Shown here: positions 9,323-20,505 of the stretch, piece after piece
Numbering within the stretch: the first letter of the stretch is position 1
Layout: each line of letters begins with the position of its first letter
DNA from: Allium sativum
Taxonomy: Eukaryota; Streptophyta; Magnoliopsida; Asparagales; Amaryllidaceae
Assembly: GCA_030737875.1 (NCBI GenBank)
Contig: CM060920.1
Coordinates: 482,514,861-482,578,860 of the forward strand
Length of the DNA: 64,000 bases
Direction: 5' to 3'
Translations under genes and position numbers: made by a program
The notes under the pieces: generated by a model
Seen by the model: the letters and a program-made list of their open reading frames with translations, nothing else
The model's database searches: none
What the model was told of the DNA's origin: nothing

Positions 9323-11458
9323 GCTATGCATGCATGATATTTAAAATAGTAAGAAGGAAACCAAACTAAGTGAAATGCATTGTCTCCGGGGGACAAGGTA
9401 GTATATTGTTTCAGCCATGCGAGAATGGTTGTCATGAGCCCACACGTTCAACACAGAAAATTCGATTCGACTTGCTTTCGGGTGAAGGCTGCGAGCGGTG
9501 GCTTGTGGAGGCAAGTTGGAGTAGAAGAAGGGCAGAAGTTGATCTCTTTTTCGGTGATGTCCATTTTTGATTTCAACGATTTAGGAAATATTAATTTGGA
9601 TAGAATGAAATTTTGAGTTGGGAGGAAACAACGACTGTTAAAACATATAAAGGGAAAGAGTTGTCTTACATAAAAGAGAAAAAGGGGTACGGGTTATATA
9701 ATTCGAACGAAGGGAGACAAGTAGCAGACGTAGAACGCAACGTGTACCATAGTTTCAGACAGAGAAAAACATGTGGTGGTTTTACAGAAGGGTGAGTACA
9801 AGTGGTTTACAATACAGTAAAATGAACACGAGTGGCAAAAAATTTCAGCACAATATCTTTGAGCATAAATTCTTAGATATGTGTTTGAACAGAATGAATA
9901 AAGGCATTGTTGAACAAATGAACATCACTAGTGAACGGTGAGCAATTGAAATAAACAAAGTTGTTTACTTGTTCCAAACACATTATAATTCAACCGATAC
10001 TAAGCGTAAAATAAATTTGAATGTTAGCGTAAAATAAATTTAAATGTTAACGTAAAAAATATGTGAATTTATTTCACAATTTATTTCTTTTCTTTTTATT
10101 AAATCAACTGTATTACAAATGGCGCCACTTTAAAAAAAAAATAAACTTAGCGTTTTATTTAAACAAAATTACTCAACTATTTAATTTAAAACTTCAGCTT
10201 ATATTTTGAAAGCAAATTTGCCGACAATAAATTATATCTTATTTAGATTACAACTTTAAAATTTAGAGTTAAATTTTGAATATACTAATAAATTCAAATC
10301 AAATGAATTATGTTAATACCGTTACTATTTTAAAGGTAAACACAAATTTGCAAAATGTTAATTTTGGCAAACAGTTAAATTGAGATTATATTTACAAAAG
10401 CATTCCAAATAATTAAATTCTAATTTATTTTTAATGTTTTATCTGAACCCAAACCTAGCTTTATAAATAAAACTAAATCTATAAAGTGTCAAATACAAGT
10501 AATGTAGTCACAAGTAGAATGTTAGGCGTAAATACAAAGGAGCAAGAATGAAACAAAGAATATAATATATTAGAGCTAAATACAAATAATTTAGTACAAG
10601 ATAAAAGAGTTAAGTAGAAGTTTAAACACTATGTTTGCAATAAAATGGTTAAGTAAAAATTAATTTATAATGTTAAAACGTTTTTTTTTGACAAACTGTT
10701 TCAAATTTTACAAAAGGATTAAATCAAATATAAACTCAAATTATGCTCAAAATAGATAAATTCCAAATTTTAGGTCAGAAATCCAAATACATAACATTTT
10801 CTTCAACATTTAATCTCAACTCAATTTATAAATTAAATATTCTAATAAATTTTAATTATCTTACAATTGTTAATAACGCTTCTTTTAACAAACATTCATT
10901 TAAAAATTAAATCTATAGAAGGAATTTTCCTTTATAAGTTTATTCAAATACGTTCAAAAGAAAAATTTATAGTCCAGATTTTAAATTGAAATCCAAATAT
11001 AAATATATTATACTATGTTCAAAATAAATGAAATTTCAAATTCTTTATCAAACCCACTATAAATATTTATTTTAACAATAAATTCTGAATTAGTTTATAT
11101 TTCAAACATTGAAAATTCTATGTTGTTACAAAACCTGATGTACATTGATGTGTGCATCACCGTTGACATTACTGTATGCCAGTTAACCAAGCATTGTTTA
11201 AGTAATGCTTGGATATGCTTCAAAGTATATCTGCTCACATGGATCAATAAACTGCAAATGGATGATTGTTTCTTCATGATGCATGCTTCTAAAATTTTAT
11301 GTGAGCTTTGTATAGGTGTGTGTATATAAGACTATCTAATAAATATACGCACACAAGCACTAAATGCATGAAATACATCCCCGAAATCCTACTGCATGAA
11401 ATTTATGATATGGAATATATACATATTCATTTGTAGTTTGTGATATTACTGGAATGAT
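9323..11458. other. AT-rich intergenic DNA
   Basis: Short ORFs at 9370-9800 are in competing frames and show no domain. About 9900-11100 is extremely AT-rich with many poly-A and poly-T runs and no visible gene or transposon edge. Confidence 0.5.
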
Positions 11459-12112
11459 TTGCAGTTTGTGATATCACTTCAGTTCTTCCTTCAATTCCAG
11501 TTCAATGACCGCTACATAAATTTCTACTTCAAATTCATTAACCGCGGCTGCAAAAAGGAACTACCACCACAAAATCCCAGTGAAGATGAGGACTGTAAAG
11601 GCTGGGTCGAATGTAGGGAAGAAGTTTTTGGTTGCTCCATGTGGCCGGTAAGTATAAATTAGGTTTTTCTGGTTGCTTTGTTGATTATCGTATCTTTCAG
11701 TGATGTTTTAGTCGAGAATTTAAAATATGTGCAGAATGGCGATTGCAGGTATTTTATATGGCATGACGAAGTGTATGAAATCAATAGCAATGCAGAATTG
11801 GATGATACTACTGTTAAATTAACGGAAAAAGAAAAGACTATATCGCAATTGCTCGTGGAAACGAAGACAATTAAAGAAAAGCTGCTGAAGTAAAAGCAAA
11901 AGAGGGCAAAAGCCGATGAATTTGTGGTAAAATTAAAGGAAGAGTTTGCCATAATGCGCATTAAATTTGGAAAACATGAGAAAGGAGAAAAATTCTTTGC
12001 AACAACTTTAGCTATGTCCTGGATCATGTTTGGAGTTTGTTTGTGTGTTGCTATGGCAATGTTTTGGCAATTTTTCAGGTATAATTTTAAGTTTTGTCAC
12101 ATTGTAGATTAG
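11459..12112 (+). pseudogene. GRF-type zinc-finger protein with C-terminal membrane segment, broken
   Basis: Two exons can be read. The first ends VFGCSMWP at 11647 beside a good donor (gtaagt). The second starts after gtgcag at 11735 with NGDCRYFIWHDEVYE. Joined, the spacing F-x-x-C...C-x-Y-F-x-W-x-D-E fits the second half of a GRF zinc finger, a small nucleic-acid-binding domain. A Lys/Glu-rich coiled-coil-like stretch follows, then a hydrophobic segment near the end (FFATTLAMSWIMFGVCLCV), the layout of many plant GRF proteins. An in-frame TAA at 11891-11893 splits the second exon. The usual first Cys pair is degenerate and no start codon is clear. Function is unknown; this is probably a decayed gene or a transposon-captured copy. 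Confidence 0.5.
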
Positions 12113-12169
12113 TGATAATTTTTGCCACATTGCAAATTAGTGGCAATTAGTTACTCAATATCATTTGTG

Positions 12170-12410
12170 CTTTGAACAAATTGAGCCATTGTATCAATTT
12201 GCAGCTGAGGCATATAGGCCATAAACTGTGGTATGCAACTGAAATGCAATTGAAATGTCTCTGTGCTGAAATGCATATGAAATTCAAATGAAACTCAGTT
12301 ATGTAAATGAAATGCAAATGAAACTTGGTTATGTAACTCAGTTATGCAACTAAAATGCAAATGAAACTCAGTTTATGCTGAAATGCAAATGAACTGAGGA
12401 ATGCAGGTGA
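12170..12410 (+). repeat. Degenerate short tandem repeat
   Basis: Many imperfect copies of a unit close to aactgaaatgcaaatgaaa, mixed with cagttatg. No coding frame persists through it. It directly follows the GRF-like pseudogene. Confidence 0.5.
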
Positions 12411-12689
12411 AGGAGGCAGTGATGATCAGGTTGTTCAAGAACTTATTACTAAAGGCACTAGAGGTACTCGAGGTAGTTGAGGCACTGAATGCATTGGAGG
12501 CTCACGCTATATTTTGAAACTTCTTTAGTTTGATGTAAATATGAATTTAATACTGGATGTGTTTGTAAATGAAATGTCTGTTAAATTGAATTTAGTGGCT
12601 ATGTTTTGTTATTTTGTAGTTGACTAAGTAGTACTTTTGTTGCTGATTAATTTGAAATAAAAAGTTCTTTGTTAATTTCTGTGTGATGT

Positions 12690-13115
12690 TAATTGCTATT
12701 ATGTTGCAATATGTTATGTAATATTGCCATAGCTATGATATAATGTTGCAGTATGTAATGTTAAATGTTGCCATAGCTATGATCTGGTGTTTCCATTGGA
12801 TGGTAAAAGTGTTGCTATAGATTAATGCGTGTGGGGCCCACAATAGGATTCTGTTAACATGGGCTATAGATGTTAGTAGGGATTCCGTGAACCCAGGATG
12901 CATATTTTAGTGGCCCCTCCTTTTTGTAAATTTAGTACCTATGGCAACATCTGTACCGACGTTGCCTTAAGGTCGCAAAGATGTTGCCTTTGACTCTAAG
13001 GCAATGCGAAAAAAAGCAACACCAATAAAGTGTTTCCACAGATAACTTTTCTCCTATAGCAACAATTTTTGGAACTTCCTGCATCACATCTCTGATGTAG
13101 CAATATGCAATCTAT
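12690..13115. repeat. Possible subterminal repeats of a DNA transposon
   Basis: The motif gttgccatagctatgat occurs at about 12727 and 12768 (attgcc/gttgcc forms). Variants such as gttgctatagatta and cctatagcaac (inverted) follow. Clusters of short direct and inverted motifs of this kind are typical of CACTA-type element ends. I could not find the terminal CACTA itself, so the class is a guess. Confidence 0.25.
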
Positions 13116-13122
13116 GGCGTAA

Positions 13123-13769
13123 TGTAACCTGAGTTGATAGGCCTTTTGGAAAGGCCATCAAGGTTCGTCGACTACGTGGGCTTCTACCAAAGTAACATGA
13201 AAAGCTGGACGATCCTGGTCCAAAGGATATTCAGCTCGAGTCGGAGCATTTAGGTCTAGTATGGGATACCAATATACCAGCCAGGTGGAACCCATAACGA
13301 TCGGAGTGACCAAGTCAAGTCGGGCATAGCCGCGAACAAAGTATCCACCTGAAGAGTTGCACACACACTTGATTAACTACTCTGAGCTATCAGTATAGAC
13401 CAGGTCAATTGCCACCTGTCATTAAGTATATCGGTTCTTTAGGAGAAGTACGCCCCTTCATGCTTCCCAACATCTTGGATCGGACTACATGTATCCAGCC
13501 AGTTCAAGCACTTTATTACCTATAAATGCACCTTCTAGACTTAGAAAAAGGATCTTTTGGCAAATTTCTGATTATATCATCATTGCAACTATTCGACTGT
13601 AATAGATTATCTGATATAAGAAGAAGAATAAAGTGGACGTAGGCTGGTTAACACCGAATCACTATAAATCTCTGTGATCGCTCTTTCTTGCACTTGTCAT
13701 TTTTATTTGTCTTCATTTAATCTCTATAAATTTATCTCTTGGGTGTTGTGTCAGTTTTTAGTGTTAACA
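13123..13769 (+). repeat. Candidate 5' LTR of element B (about 647 bp)
   Basis: The right edge is firm: TTAACA at 13769, three bases before TGGTGCTTTCAC, exactly as in element D. The left edge TGTAACC at 13123 is proposed from the TG...CA rule and from the change in sequence character; no second LTR is available to confirm it. Its TATA box (cctataaatgc, about 13521-13528) and its length resemble the LTR of D (694 bp). Confidence 0.6.
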
Positions 13770-13772
13770 CTT

Positions 13773-13790
13773 TGGTGCTTTCACTAAGAA
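13773..13790 (+). other. Primer-binding site of element B
   Basis: TGGTGCTTTCAC begins three bases after the LTR. The same TGGTGCTTTCA occurs at the same spacing in element D, so this is the site of this Tat group. I do not assign the primer tRNA. Confidence 0.7.
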
Positions 13791-14689
13791 GTGATTCTAA
13801 GCATTTGAAGGATTCTGCTCTACTTTCGGATTGCCAAGTCCGAGACGAGATCCTCTGTTTGTTTTCTCCAGCATTGTTGAATCGTGGTTGGCAAATCATC
13901 AATGCGTTCTACCGAAAAGCAGTCCATGGCTGCAACGTTAGTATATGTGGCTGGAGGGTCGACCGATCCAAACCCCAATGCGGACCGACCTGCTCTACCA
14001 CCTTCAGAATAACCTTCTGCAGTACATCCAACTTCCTTCTCAACTGTTTCCACCCGTGATGAGTTCATGACTGTAATGAATCCGTTTCGGGAGACCATGG
14101 AGGCCTTGAATGCTCATACCCAGGAGAATGCTACAATGAGCCAGTATATGAAATGAATGTTGAGGAAATTGGAAGAATTTAGAAGTCATCAACCTTCCCC
14201 TCTTCGATTGGATCAGAACTCGGAGTGCTCATGATCATCCGGGGGAAACAGGGGTCAACGTCAACCACGACGCTCATTGGAAAGACTAAAAAATATACGA
14301 CAGTTGCATCTGGGAGGACGCTCAGATCGAGCAGGAACAGAAGGTCAAACTCAAGCCAACCTGGAAGATATGGAGAATATCAACCCCATGGCCCGACGGG
14401 ATTGAAGTGCCTCCCCCTCTGCTCGCCAAAACAATGATCAGGGAACCCATGATCCTATCCTTCCTCCCTGGCATCTTGTGATTGACTGAGATGCATGGGG
14501 AAGACGAGGGACCGCCTAGACGGTGACTATGGCGACGTTGCCTGGAGAGGGGGTATGGAGAAGTCAGTTGGTCGAAGAGGCCGATCGATGTACAATTATC
14601 CCTATTGATCTAACTACCATGGTGTATCAGATCATGAATGATAGTAAGGGCTACAAGAATGAATACTGGGGGATCGACCGAAGCCATAC
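13791..14689 (+). pseudogene. Leader and N-terminal gag remnant of element B
   Basis: Too decayed for one frame. Short stretches resemble the N-terminal gag of element D; for example, about 14160 reads MLRKLEEFRSHQPSP where D has MGRELQELRRQKTPS. ORFs on the opposite strand are shadows. Confidence 0.45.
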
Positions 14690-15442
14690 ATCTTTCCAGG
14701 ATGACATCCTATAGGAAGAATTCCCTAGAAGATTCAGTATGCCCTAAATGAACCATCACGATGGAACCACAGACCCGCAACAACATTTGATGAGATACCC
14801 GTGGCATATAAAAGTGGCTGTAGCTCCAAGCACCATGAAATGTAAGGCTTTCCCAATTTTCCTAAGCAGGGTAGCACTCATGTGGTTCACCAATTTACCC
14901 CTGAGGTTGGTCCTGAGTTTCAAAGACTTAAGCAAGAAATTCTTGAATCGGTTCCTCCTTCACACCTCTATGTCGAAGCATGTCGTGTCTCTTTCCGCAG
15001 TCAAGCAAGGAAGAGGCGAATTTCTGAGAAACTACCTTAATTAGTTCAACCGATCTACAACCGAGGTAAGCAACCCAAATCATGAGACTGTTTTGATGGC
15101 CATGGTAGACGGCATTGACAAGAGGATAGATTTCTGGAATTATCTAATTGGGAAATCCCCAACATCAATTGAGATGTTCTATGAAAAGGCCAATTCCGGT
15201 TAAGACAGAAAGATGCTCCATTGGATGAAGAAGATGGGTCGAAAGACGTATCCCCTAAGCCCATTCAGAGTAATGTAGTAGTCAAACGGACTGGTGATAA
15301 TTCTGAAAAGGTGGTAGTAAATATTGGAAACAACGGTAAAAGAAATGGTAACGAATCAAAGGGAGCAAATGGGAACCCTGAAAAAGAGGGAATTCTAGAA
15401 AGAGATCACGGTTCCAAGTCTTTGAAAGTTACACGGCGTTGA
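14690..15442 (+). pseudogene. gag: gag of element B
   Basis: Matches the gag of element D over about 250 residues: TTDPQQHLMRYPWH against RTDPGQHLMRYAWF, then KCKAFPIFLSRVALMWFTNLP, and later IGKSPTSIEMFYEKAN against SGKPPPTRELFYEKAN. In-frame stops lie near 14713, 14748, 15044 and 15201, and at least one frameshift separates the capsid part from the Lys/Asn-rich tail at 15221-15442. Gag would have formed the particle shell; this copy cannot. Confidence 0.85.
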
Positions 15443-15498
15443 ATGACACGCTGGAAAACACTTATCTCGATACATGCAGTATGGCTCAGTACAAGAAG

Positions 15499-16436
15499 TC
15501 ACCCGCACGTGAATCCATCGAGAAAGAGCGGGTGACTGGGAAGTTTTGTTATTTCCATGAGATTTACGGGCACACGACTAATGAGTGTCGCCACCTTTGA
15601 GATATTGTCGAAAAGTTGAACCGAGGGGGAAACTCGATGAGAACAAAGTAGCCCCGAGAGACTAGGCAAGGGACTTCTCCACCTAAACAAAGTCAGGCGA
15701 ATCCTAAAGCCAGGGCCCAAGAAAAGGTAAAAGGAATAGTGATCAATGCAATCGTTGGAGGACCTCATCCAGCAAGGCATAGCATTCACACTATGGAACG
15801 CTATGTAAATTCCGCAAAGCATCTGGATTTTGCGGAGACGAGCACCACTAAAACTGCAAGTCCTATAAAGCAAAGAAGGACGATGACCGATGGCATCATC
15901 TTCCGTGATTGGGAATCGATTGTTATAGAAGCCACGACAGTCGATCCTTTAGAAATAACGGCCATCATTGGCCCAGCCACAGTACGAAAGTCCTGGTCGA
16001 CAATAGAAGTTCGGTAAATATATTGTTCAAACAGGCCTATGATCAGATGAAGATGGAATTAAAGGACTTGGAGCCATGTACCGGCCAGATACATGGTTTC
16101 AACAGAGCGTCCATCGAACCGGTCAGCCAAATCAAGCTATATGTAGAATTGGGAGACGAAGATCGTAGGAGGGTACAGATTCTGCCATTTGTTGTAATGA
16201 ATATAAACTCCCAGTTTAATGCATTTCTGGGTCAACCGACCCTAGTTGAATTCAGAGCCTGCATTGCTCAGTGGTGCCTGCTTTTGAAATTCCCGATCGA
16301 TCGAGGGATCGGGACAGTACGAGCAGATCAGATAACAGGGAGAGTCTTCTACTTAGCAGAGTGGAAGGAACTAAGGAGCCAGTGTAGCAAGGAGTCTGAA
16401 GAAAACCCTCCCCCTGTAGAGGGGAAGGAAGCATAG
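15499..16436 (+). pseudogene. pol: Gag zinc motif and protease of element B
   Basis: Begins with a single CFH-type knuckle (FCYFHEIYGHTTNECRHL), the pattern usual for Tat gag. A basic linker (GIVINAIVGGPHPARHS) follows, then the aspartic protease around 15990-16400. The protease active site reads VDNRSSVNILF, so the Gly of the usual D-T/S-G is Arg. The flap and C-terminal half are recognisable (FNAFLGQPTLVEFRAC). Stops and frame changes at about 15598, 15650 and 16010 break the frame. Element D has a very similar protease with DNKSS. Confidence 0.82.
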
Positions 16437-17349
16437 AAATTAAATAAAACTTCCCGGCCAGGACCGTCCATCTGCCAACTCGAGGATATCAATCCAAGAG
16501 AGGATAAAGAACCGGTATATAGGAAGGCAGCCCCGAATGAAACCACTGTGGAGATCTCAATCGATGACGACAACCCGATGAGGGTCTTGAAGATTTGATC
16601 CCATCTCGACCCCCTCCGGATGAGAGAGTTAATCGAATTTCTCTTTGCTAGCCTTGACGATTTTGCATGGACCCATGCTGATGTGTGTGGGATTTCACCC
16701 TCCTTCATAGCTCATTCTTTTAGTATCGACCCAAAATATACTCCTATAAAGTAGAAGAGGCGGATTCTCGACCTAGAGAGATCTACGGTCAAGAAGGAAG
16801 AAGTTGAAACAAGCCAATGGGTTTATTCGAGACTGGACTTATCCCAACTGCATAGCTAACCCTATGATTGTGAAGAAAGCAAACGGGAAGTGGCGAACTT
16901 TCTTCAACTTCTCTGATCTAAATAAGGCTTGCCCTAAAGACTGTTTTCCACTACCCAAGATTGATCAGTTGGTCGAGTCAACCGTAGGGCATGAACTCCT
17001 TTCGTTTATGGATGCATACTCAAGGCACAATCAAATTGCAATGGATGTCCCAGATCAAAGAACATACTAGCTTCATAACAGATCTCAGGTTGTACTGTTA
17101 TGTGTCATGCCATTCTACTTGAAGAATGCTGGCGCCACATATCAGCATCTTGTCAAGCGAATGTTTCACGATCAGATAGGAAGAATGATGGAGGTGTATG
17201 TGGATGATATGTTGGTAAAGTTGAGACAATCATCTGACCACATTAAAGATTTGTCAGAGATGTTTGGCATTCTCCGAAGTTTTGGAATGAAACTAAATCC
17301 CTTGAATTGTTCTTTTGCAGTAGTATCGTTAAAATTCTGGGTTTTATAG
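16437..17349 (+). pseudogene. pol: Reverse transcriptase of element B
   Basis: The region before 16800 encodes the acidic linker that precedes RT. From 16804 the fingers and palm are clear: MIVKKANGKWRTFFNFSDLNKACP, then FPLPKIDQLV, then LLSFMDAYS. After a frame break near 17070-17107, MPFYLKNAGATYQ is followed by the catalytic YVDDMLV at about 17197-17208, with both Asp present. The palm-thumb link (GILRSFGMKLNP) ends where another frame change occurs near 17330. Several breaks make it non-functional although the YVDD is intact. Confidence 0.88.
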
Positions 17350-18060
17350 TTAGCTCTCGAGAGATCGAAATCAATCCTGACCAGATTTTGGCTATTAAAA
17401 GAATTCAGGAACCCAAAAGAATCAAATATGTACAGAGCTTAACAGGAAAGGTTGCAACAATAGGTCGATTCATATCCAGGGCGATCGATAAGTGCTTACC
17501 CTTCTTTGAATTGATCAAAATAGGAAAATGGAACTTCGCTTGGACACCTGACTATGTTGAGGACTTCCAAAACTTGCTCGACCACACGGAGAATCCTCCC
17601 ATCTTGTCCAAACCAATCGACCATGAAGATTTATTTGTGTATTTGGCAGTATCGGCACATGCAATCAACTCAGTCCTAATCCATGAAGAAGACCTAATAC
17701 AACGACTAGTTTATTATGTGAGCAAGAAATTGACAGGGGCTTAACGCAACTTTCCAAAGATTGACAGGCTCGCCCATAGTCTGCTGATTGCATCACAAAA
17801 GCTTCGGCAATATTTCCGGGCTCTTCTTACCAAAATATTCACCGAACAACCTCTTTGGAAAGTTTTGCAATGACCCGAGGAAAGTCGAAGACTGCTTAAA
17901 TAGAACATTGAGTTGAGTTGGTTCGGCCAAACTTTTGTCCCATGGAAATCCATCCGCGGGCAAGCACATGCCGAGTTCATAGCCAAATTTACTACTCTAG
18001 AGGATGAAAACTTGGAAGATAGTACCGAGCCCCAGGATACAGAGTCGATATCAGACACCT
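17307..18060 (+). pseudogene. pol: RT thumb, first RNase H and connection, element B
   Basis: Shows LGFIVSSREIEINPDQI, the VQSLTGKVATIGRFIS motif, FAWTPDYVEDFQNL, and the RNase H start DLFVYLAVSAHAINSVL followed by LVYYVSKKLTGA. A TAA at 17742-17744 interrupts it; the frame then continues with KIDRLAHSLLIASQKLRQYF. More stops follow at about 17871 and 17897. In Tat elements this first RNase H is usually degenerate and the second is the active one. Confidence 0.85.
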
Positions 18061-18330
18061 AGAAGCTATACACGTATGAGGCTCGTAATGACCGATGCTT
18101 TGGTGTTGGCATAGTATTGCTATCCTCTAAGGGGAGGTCAAACTATTATGCCCTAAGATTGGATTTCTTGGCAACAAACAATGCTTCTGAGTGTGAAGCC
18201 TTAATTTCCGGGCTCAAACTTGCAAAGGACTGTATTTTAGGTTCGGAAAGAATATCTGATAAAAGGAGCTCGACTTTCTGCGTATCTCAAGCAGGTCGAA
18301 AGATTGCTACATGACATCGATGGATGTAGC
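18061..18330 (+). pseudogene. pol: Second RNase H of element B
   Basis: This extra, plant-type RNase H domain is a hallmark of Tat elements. The first catalytic motif, LYTDGA in element D, here reads LYTYEA, so the catalytic Asp is lost. ATNNASECEALISGLKLAK follows with its Glu. The third motif is disrupted by a frameshift near 18250. Confidence 0.78.
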
Positions 18331-18943
18331 ATCTCCCACATTCCGAGAGAGGAAAACCAAAAGGTAGATAGATTGGAAAAACTTGCTAGTTCTTACAACC
18401 CAAGTGAAACAGGGTTATTCCCTAAATACACTCTGGGCATTCCAAGCATCGACCAGATGGAGGTCAACAAAGTAGAAGCCGAGCCTAGAAAAGAATCTTG
18501 GATTACTCACATCAAGAATTTTCTCCTACATGGTACACTGCCTGAAAGAAGGAATGAAAGACGAGCCCTCGTGTGTCAAGCCTCTAGACGTCATTCAACA
18601 GGACCAACTTTATAGAAGGTGCTTTTCTGTCCTAATGTTCCGGTGTGTGGCTAATGATGATATCAAAATAATATTGAAAGAAGTGCATGAGGGAGAATGT
18701 GGTGCGCATACATGAAGGCAAACTCTGGTTAAGAAAGTGCTAGGATATGGGTACTTTTGGCCGACTGTCAGCAAGGATGCAGTTATATTCCAGGCGATGT
18801 GATAAATGCCAGAGGTTTGCGCAGATTCCACGAGCCCCACCAATAGAGCTTACTCAAATGGTCAGCCCTTGGTCATTCACCGTTTGGGGAATAGACGTCA
18901 TTGAGAGCCTGCCAATTTGAAAAAAAGGTGCAAAGTATGTGAT
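18304..18943 (+). pseudogene. pol: Integrase N-terminal part of element B, cut by element C
   Basis: Begins with the RNase H-integrase linker (ISHIPREENQKVDRLEKLASS) and moves into the zinc domain: an EGECGAHT stretch, GYGYFWPTVSKDA and RCDKCQRFA. A stop after AHT and frame changes near 18600 and 18780 break it. The catalytic core starts with WSFTVWGIDV, giving the first Asp. The codons for AKYVI are then split at 18943 by the LTR of element C; the reading resumes at 29285. Confidence 0.85.
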
Positions 18944-19305
18944 TGTAACACCCCACCTCCGCCAATGCCACTCTTGCAAGCACACAAGCTTTGGAGGGGC
19001 GTTAAACAAGGTAAACATGCATGCAGAAATCACAAGACAGAGCATATAAGTAAAAACAGAGTAAATAAAGAAGCGGATAAAACTAACATTTCAAAACCAT
19101 AGTCAAGTTACATCAAAGTATTTGGTCATTATTTTCCACAAAACATAGTCTAGAAACATCAACTGAAAACTGGAAAGAAAATCATAAAGTAACTATCCCC
19201 AAGGTAGAATAAAGCCATAGCGAGCTCAAGTCCAAACCGCACATGAGCTATCCAGAAAAGCAGCTAAAGATCCAAGCTAGGTACTAGTGTTCCCACCCTG
19301 TAAAT

Positions 19306-19357
19306 CTGAGGGGGGGGGGGGGAAACAGAAGAAAAGAGGCGAAAGAAAACGGGTCAG
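19306..19357 (-). promoter_or_regulatory. Candidate 3' splice site in U5, element C 3' LTR
   Basis: On the minus strand: CTGAC (19353-19357), a pyrimidine tract including a run of 13 C, then CAG at 19306. In the 5' LTR the matching signal is at 26398-26448 and continues CAG|G. Confidence 0.4.
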
Positions 19358-20030
19358 TCAAAAAGACTGGTAAGTCCTATCTACTATTAGTATAAAAACT
19401 AATAAAGTTAACTGAGCATGTAAAACAGAGATGAGTTGTAGGGTGATAACTGGCATGGTGAAAAGTTAACAAGATAGATCAAGTGTGGCATCGCATATAC
19501 AAGGTTAAGTTGCACCAAGTGTGTACTAGTATTCCAATCCATGTCAAGTATAAACAAGAAATGATCCCTTGGCCCAAAGCTGGCCCACATCATGAGATGA
19601 CCTAAATCGAGGTCCAACTACTCGGTCTAGTCGATCGGCTCCCTATAAGCCTAACTCGTCGTGTATCGGTGTCATACGGCTTAATCGTGGAATGTAGTTA
19701 ACTGTGCAAGGTCCACCCCAGGGTGTATCCAGCCCTAAGGTATAAACCACAGACACAATTCTAGCACGCACAGTCTAAACCTACTGGTGCCTATGTTCAA
19801 CTCCGGACTTAATGTGCATGACCATGGTCCGCCTGAACAACCGGTGCACCCTTCAGCCGTCTCTTTTGGTCTCTTACAATCAGTTCAGTAATCGTGCCCC
19901 ACCCTAGCCTAGTCCAGGGTACCCATGATACTTCCAAGTAGGTTACTGCTGAAAAGGACCACGTAACTAGGATTTCAAGCGGGTTAAGTGTGGTTAACCC
20001 TATCCTAACCATGTATTGAGTTGGTCAAGT

Positions 20031-20290
20031 GTATTCAAGCAGTTCATGACTTAACCCTATCAATACATCGGGTTTAATTGGTTAAGTATTCAAGTAGTCT
20101 AGGTCTTAACCCTACCAATCCATCGTGTTTAATTGGTTAAGTATATTCAAGTAGTCCATGACTTAACCCTACCAATCCATCTTGTTTAATTGGTTAAGTA
20201 TATTCAAGTAGTCCATGACTTAACCCTACAAATCCATCGTGTTTAATTGGTTAAGTATTCAAGTAGTCCATGACTTAACCCTACCATGTG
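20031..20290 (-). repeat. Tandem repeat in element C 3' LTR
   Basis: About four to five copies of a unit of 50-61 bp built from ggttaagtat...caagtagtc...acttaaccct. Each unit contains the inverted pair GGTTAAGT and ACTTAACC. The matching patch in the other LTR is 27125-27372. Confidence 0.75.
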
Positions 20291-20325
20291 GCATTAATTA
20301 ACTTAATGCACCCCAACCTCTCACA

Positions 20326-20505
20326 TTAGACTTTGTTGTGATTATAGTTAAGCCGGGCGGGTCCGGGTAGCTTTTACACCACAACCTAGTCTAACCTCGG
20401 GTTTTAAGTGCGACATGACCAACTACTCACATTGGGTCCTATTGCTTGTAGCCACTAGTTAAGCCGGTCGGTTCCGGGTAGATTTATGCTACAAACTCAA
20501 CCCAA
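20326..20505 (-). repeat. Twin stem-loops in element C 3' LTR
   Basis: Stem 1: 20326-20340 with 20380-20394 (TTAGAC..TTGTG with CACAA..GTCTAA). Stem 2: 20432-20452 with 20488-20505 (TTGGGT..TTGTAGC with GCTACAA..ACCCAA). Both loops hold a GCCGGnCGGnTCCGGGTAG core. Confidence 0.7.

Noticed and set aside
14225..14714. Plus-strand ORFs of 60-70 residues as separate genes
   Set aside because: They lie in the decayed N-terminal gag region of element B and match no independent protein.
19309..19322. G homopolymer (and 26402-26413) as a G-quadruplex or assembly artefact
   Set aside because: It sits at the same place in both LTRs, with shorter interrupted versions in A and G, and is better explained as the pyrimidine tract of the candidate splice site.
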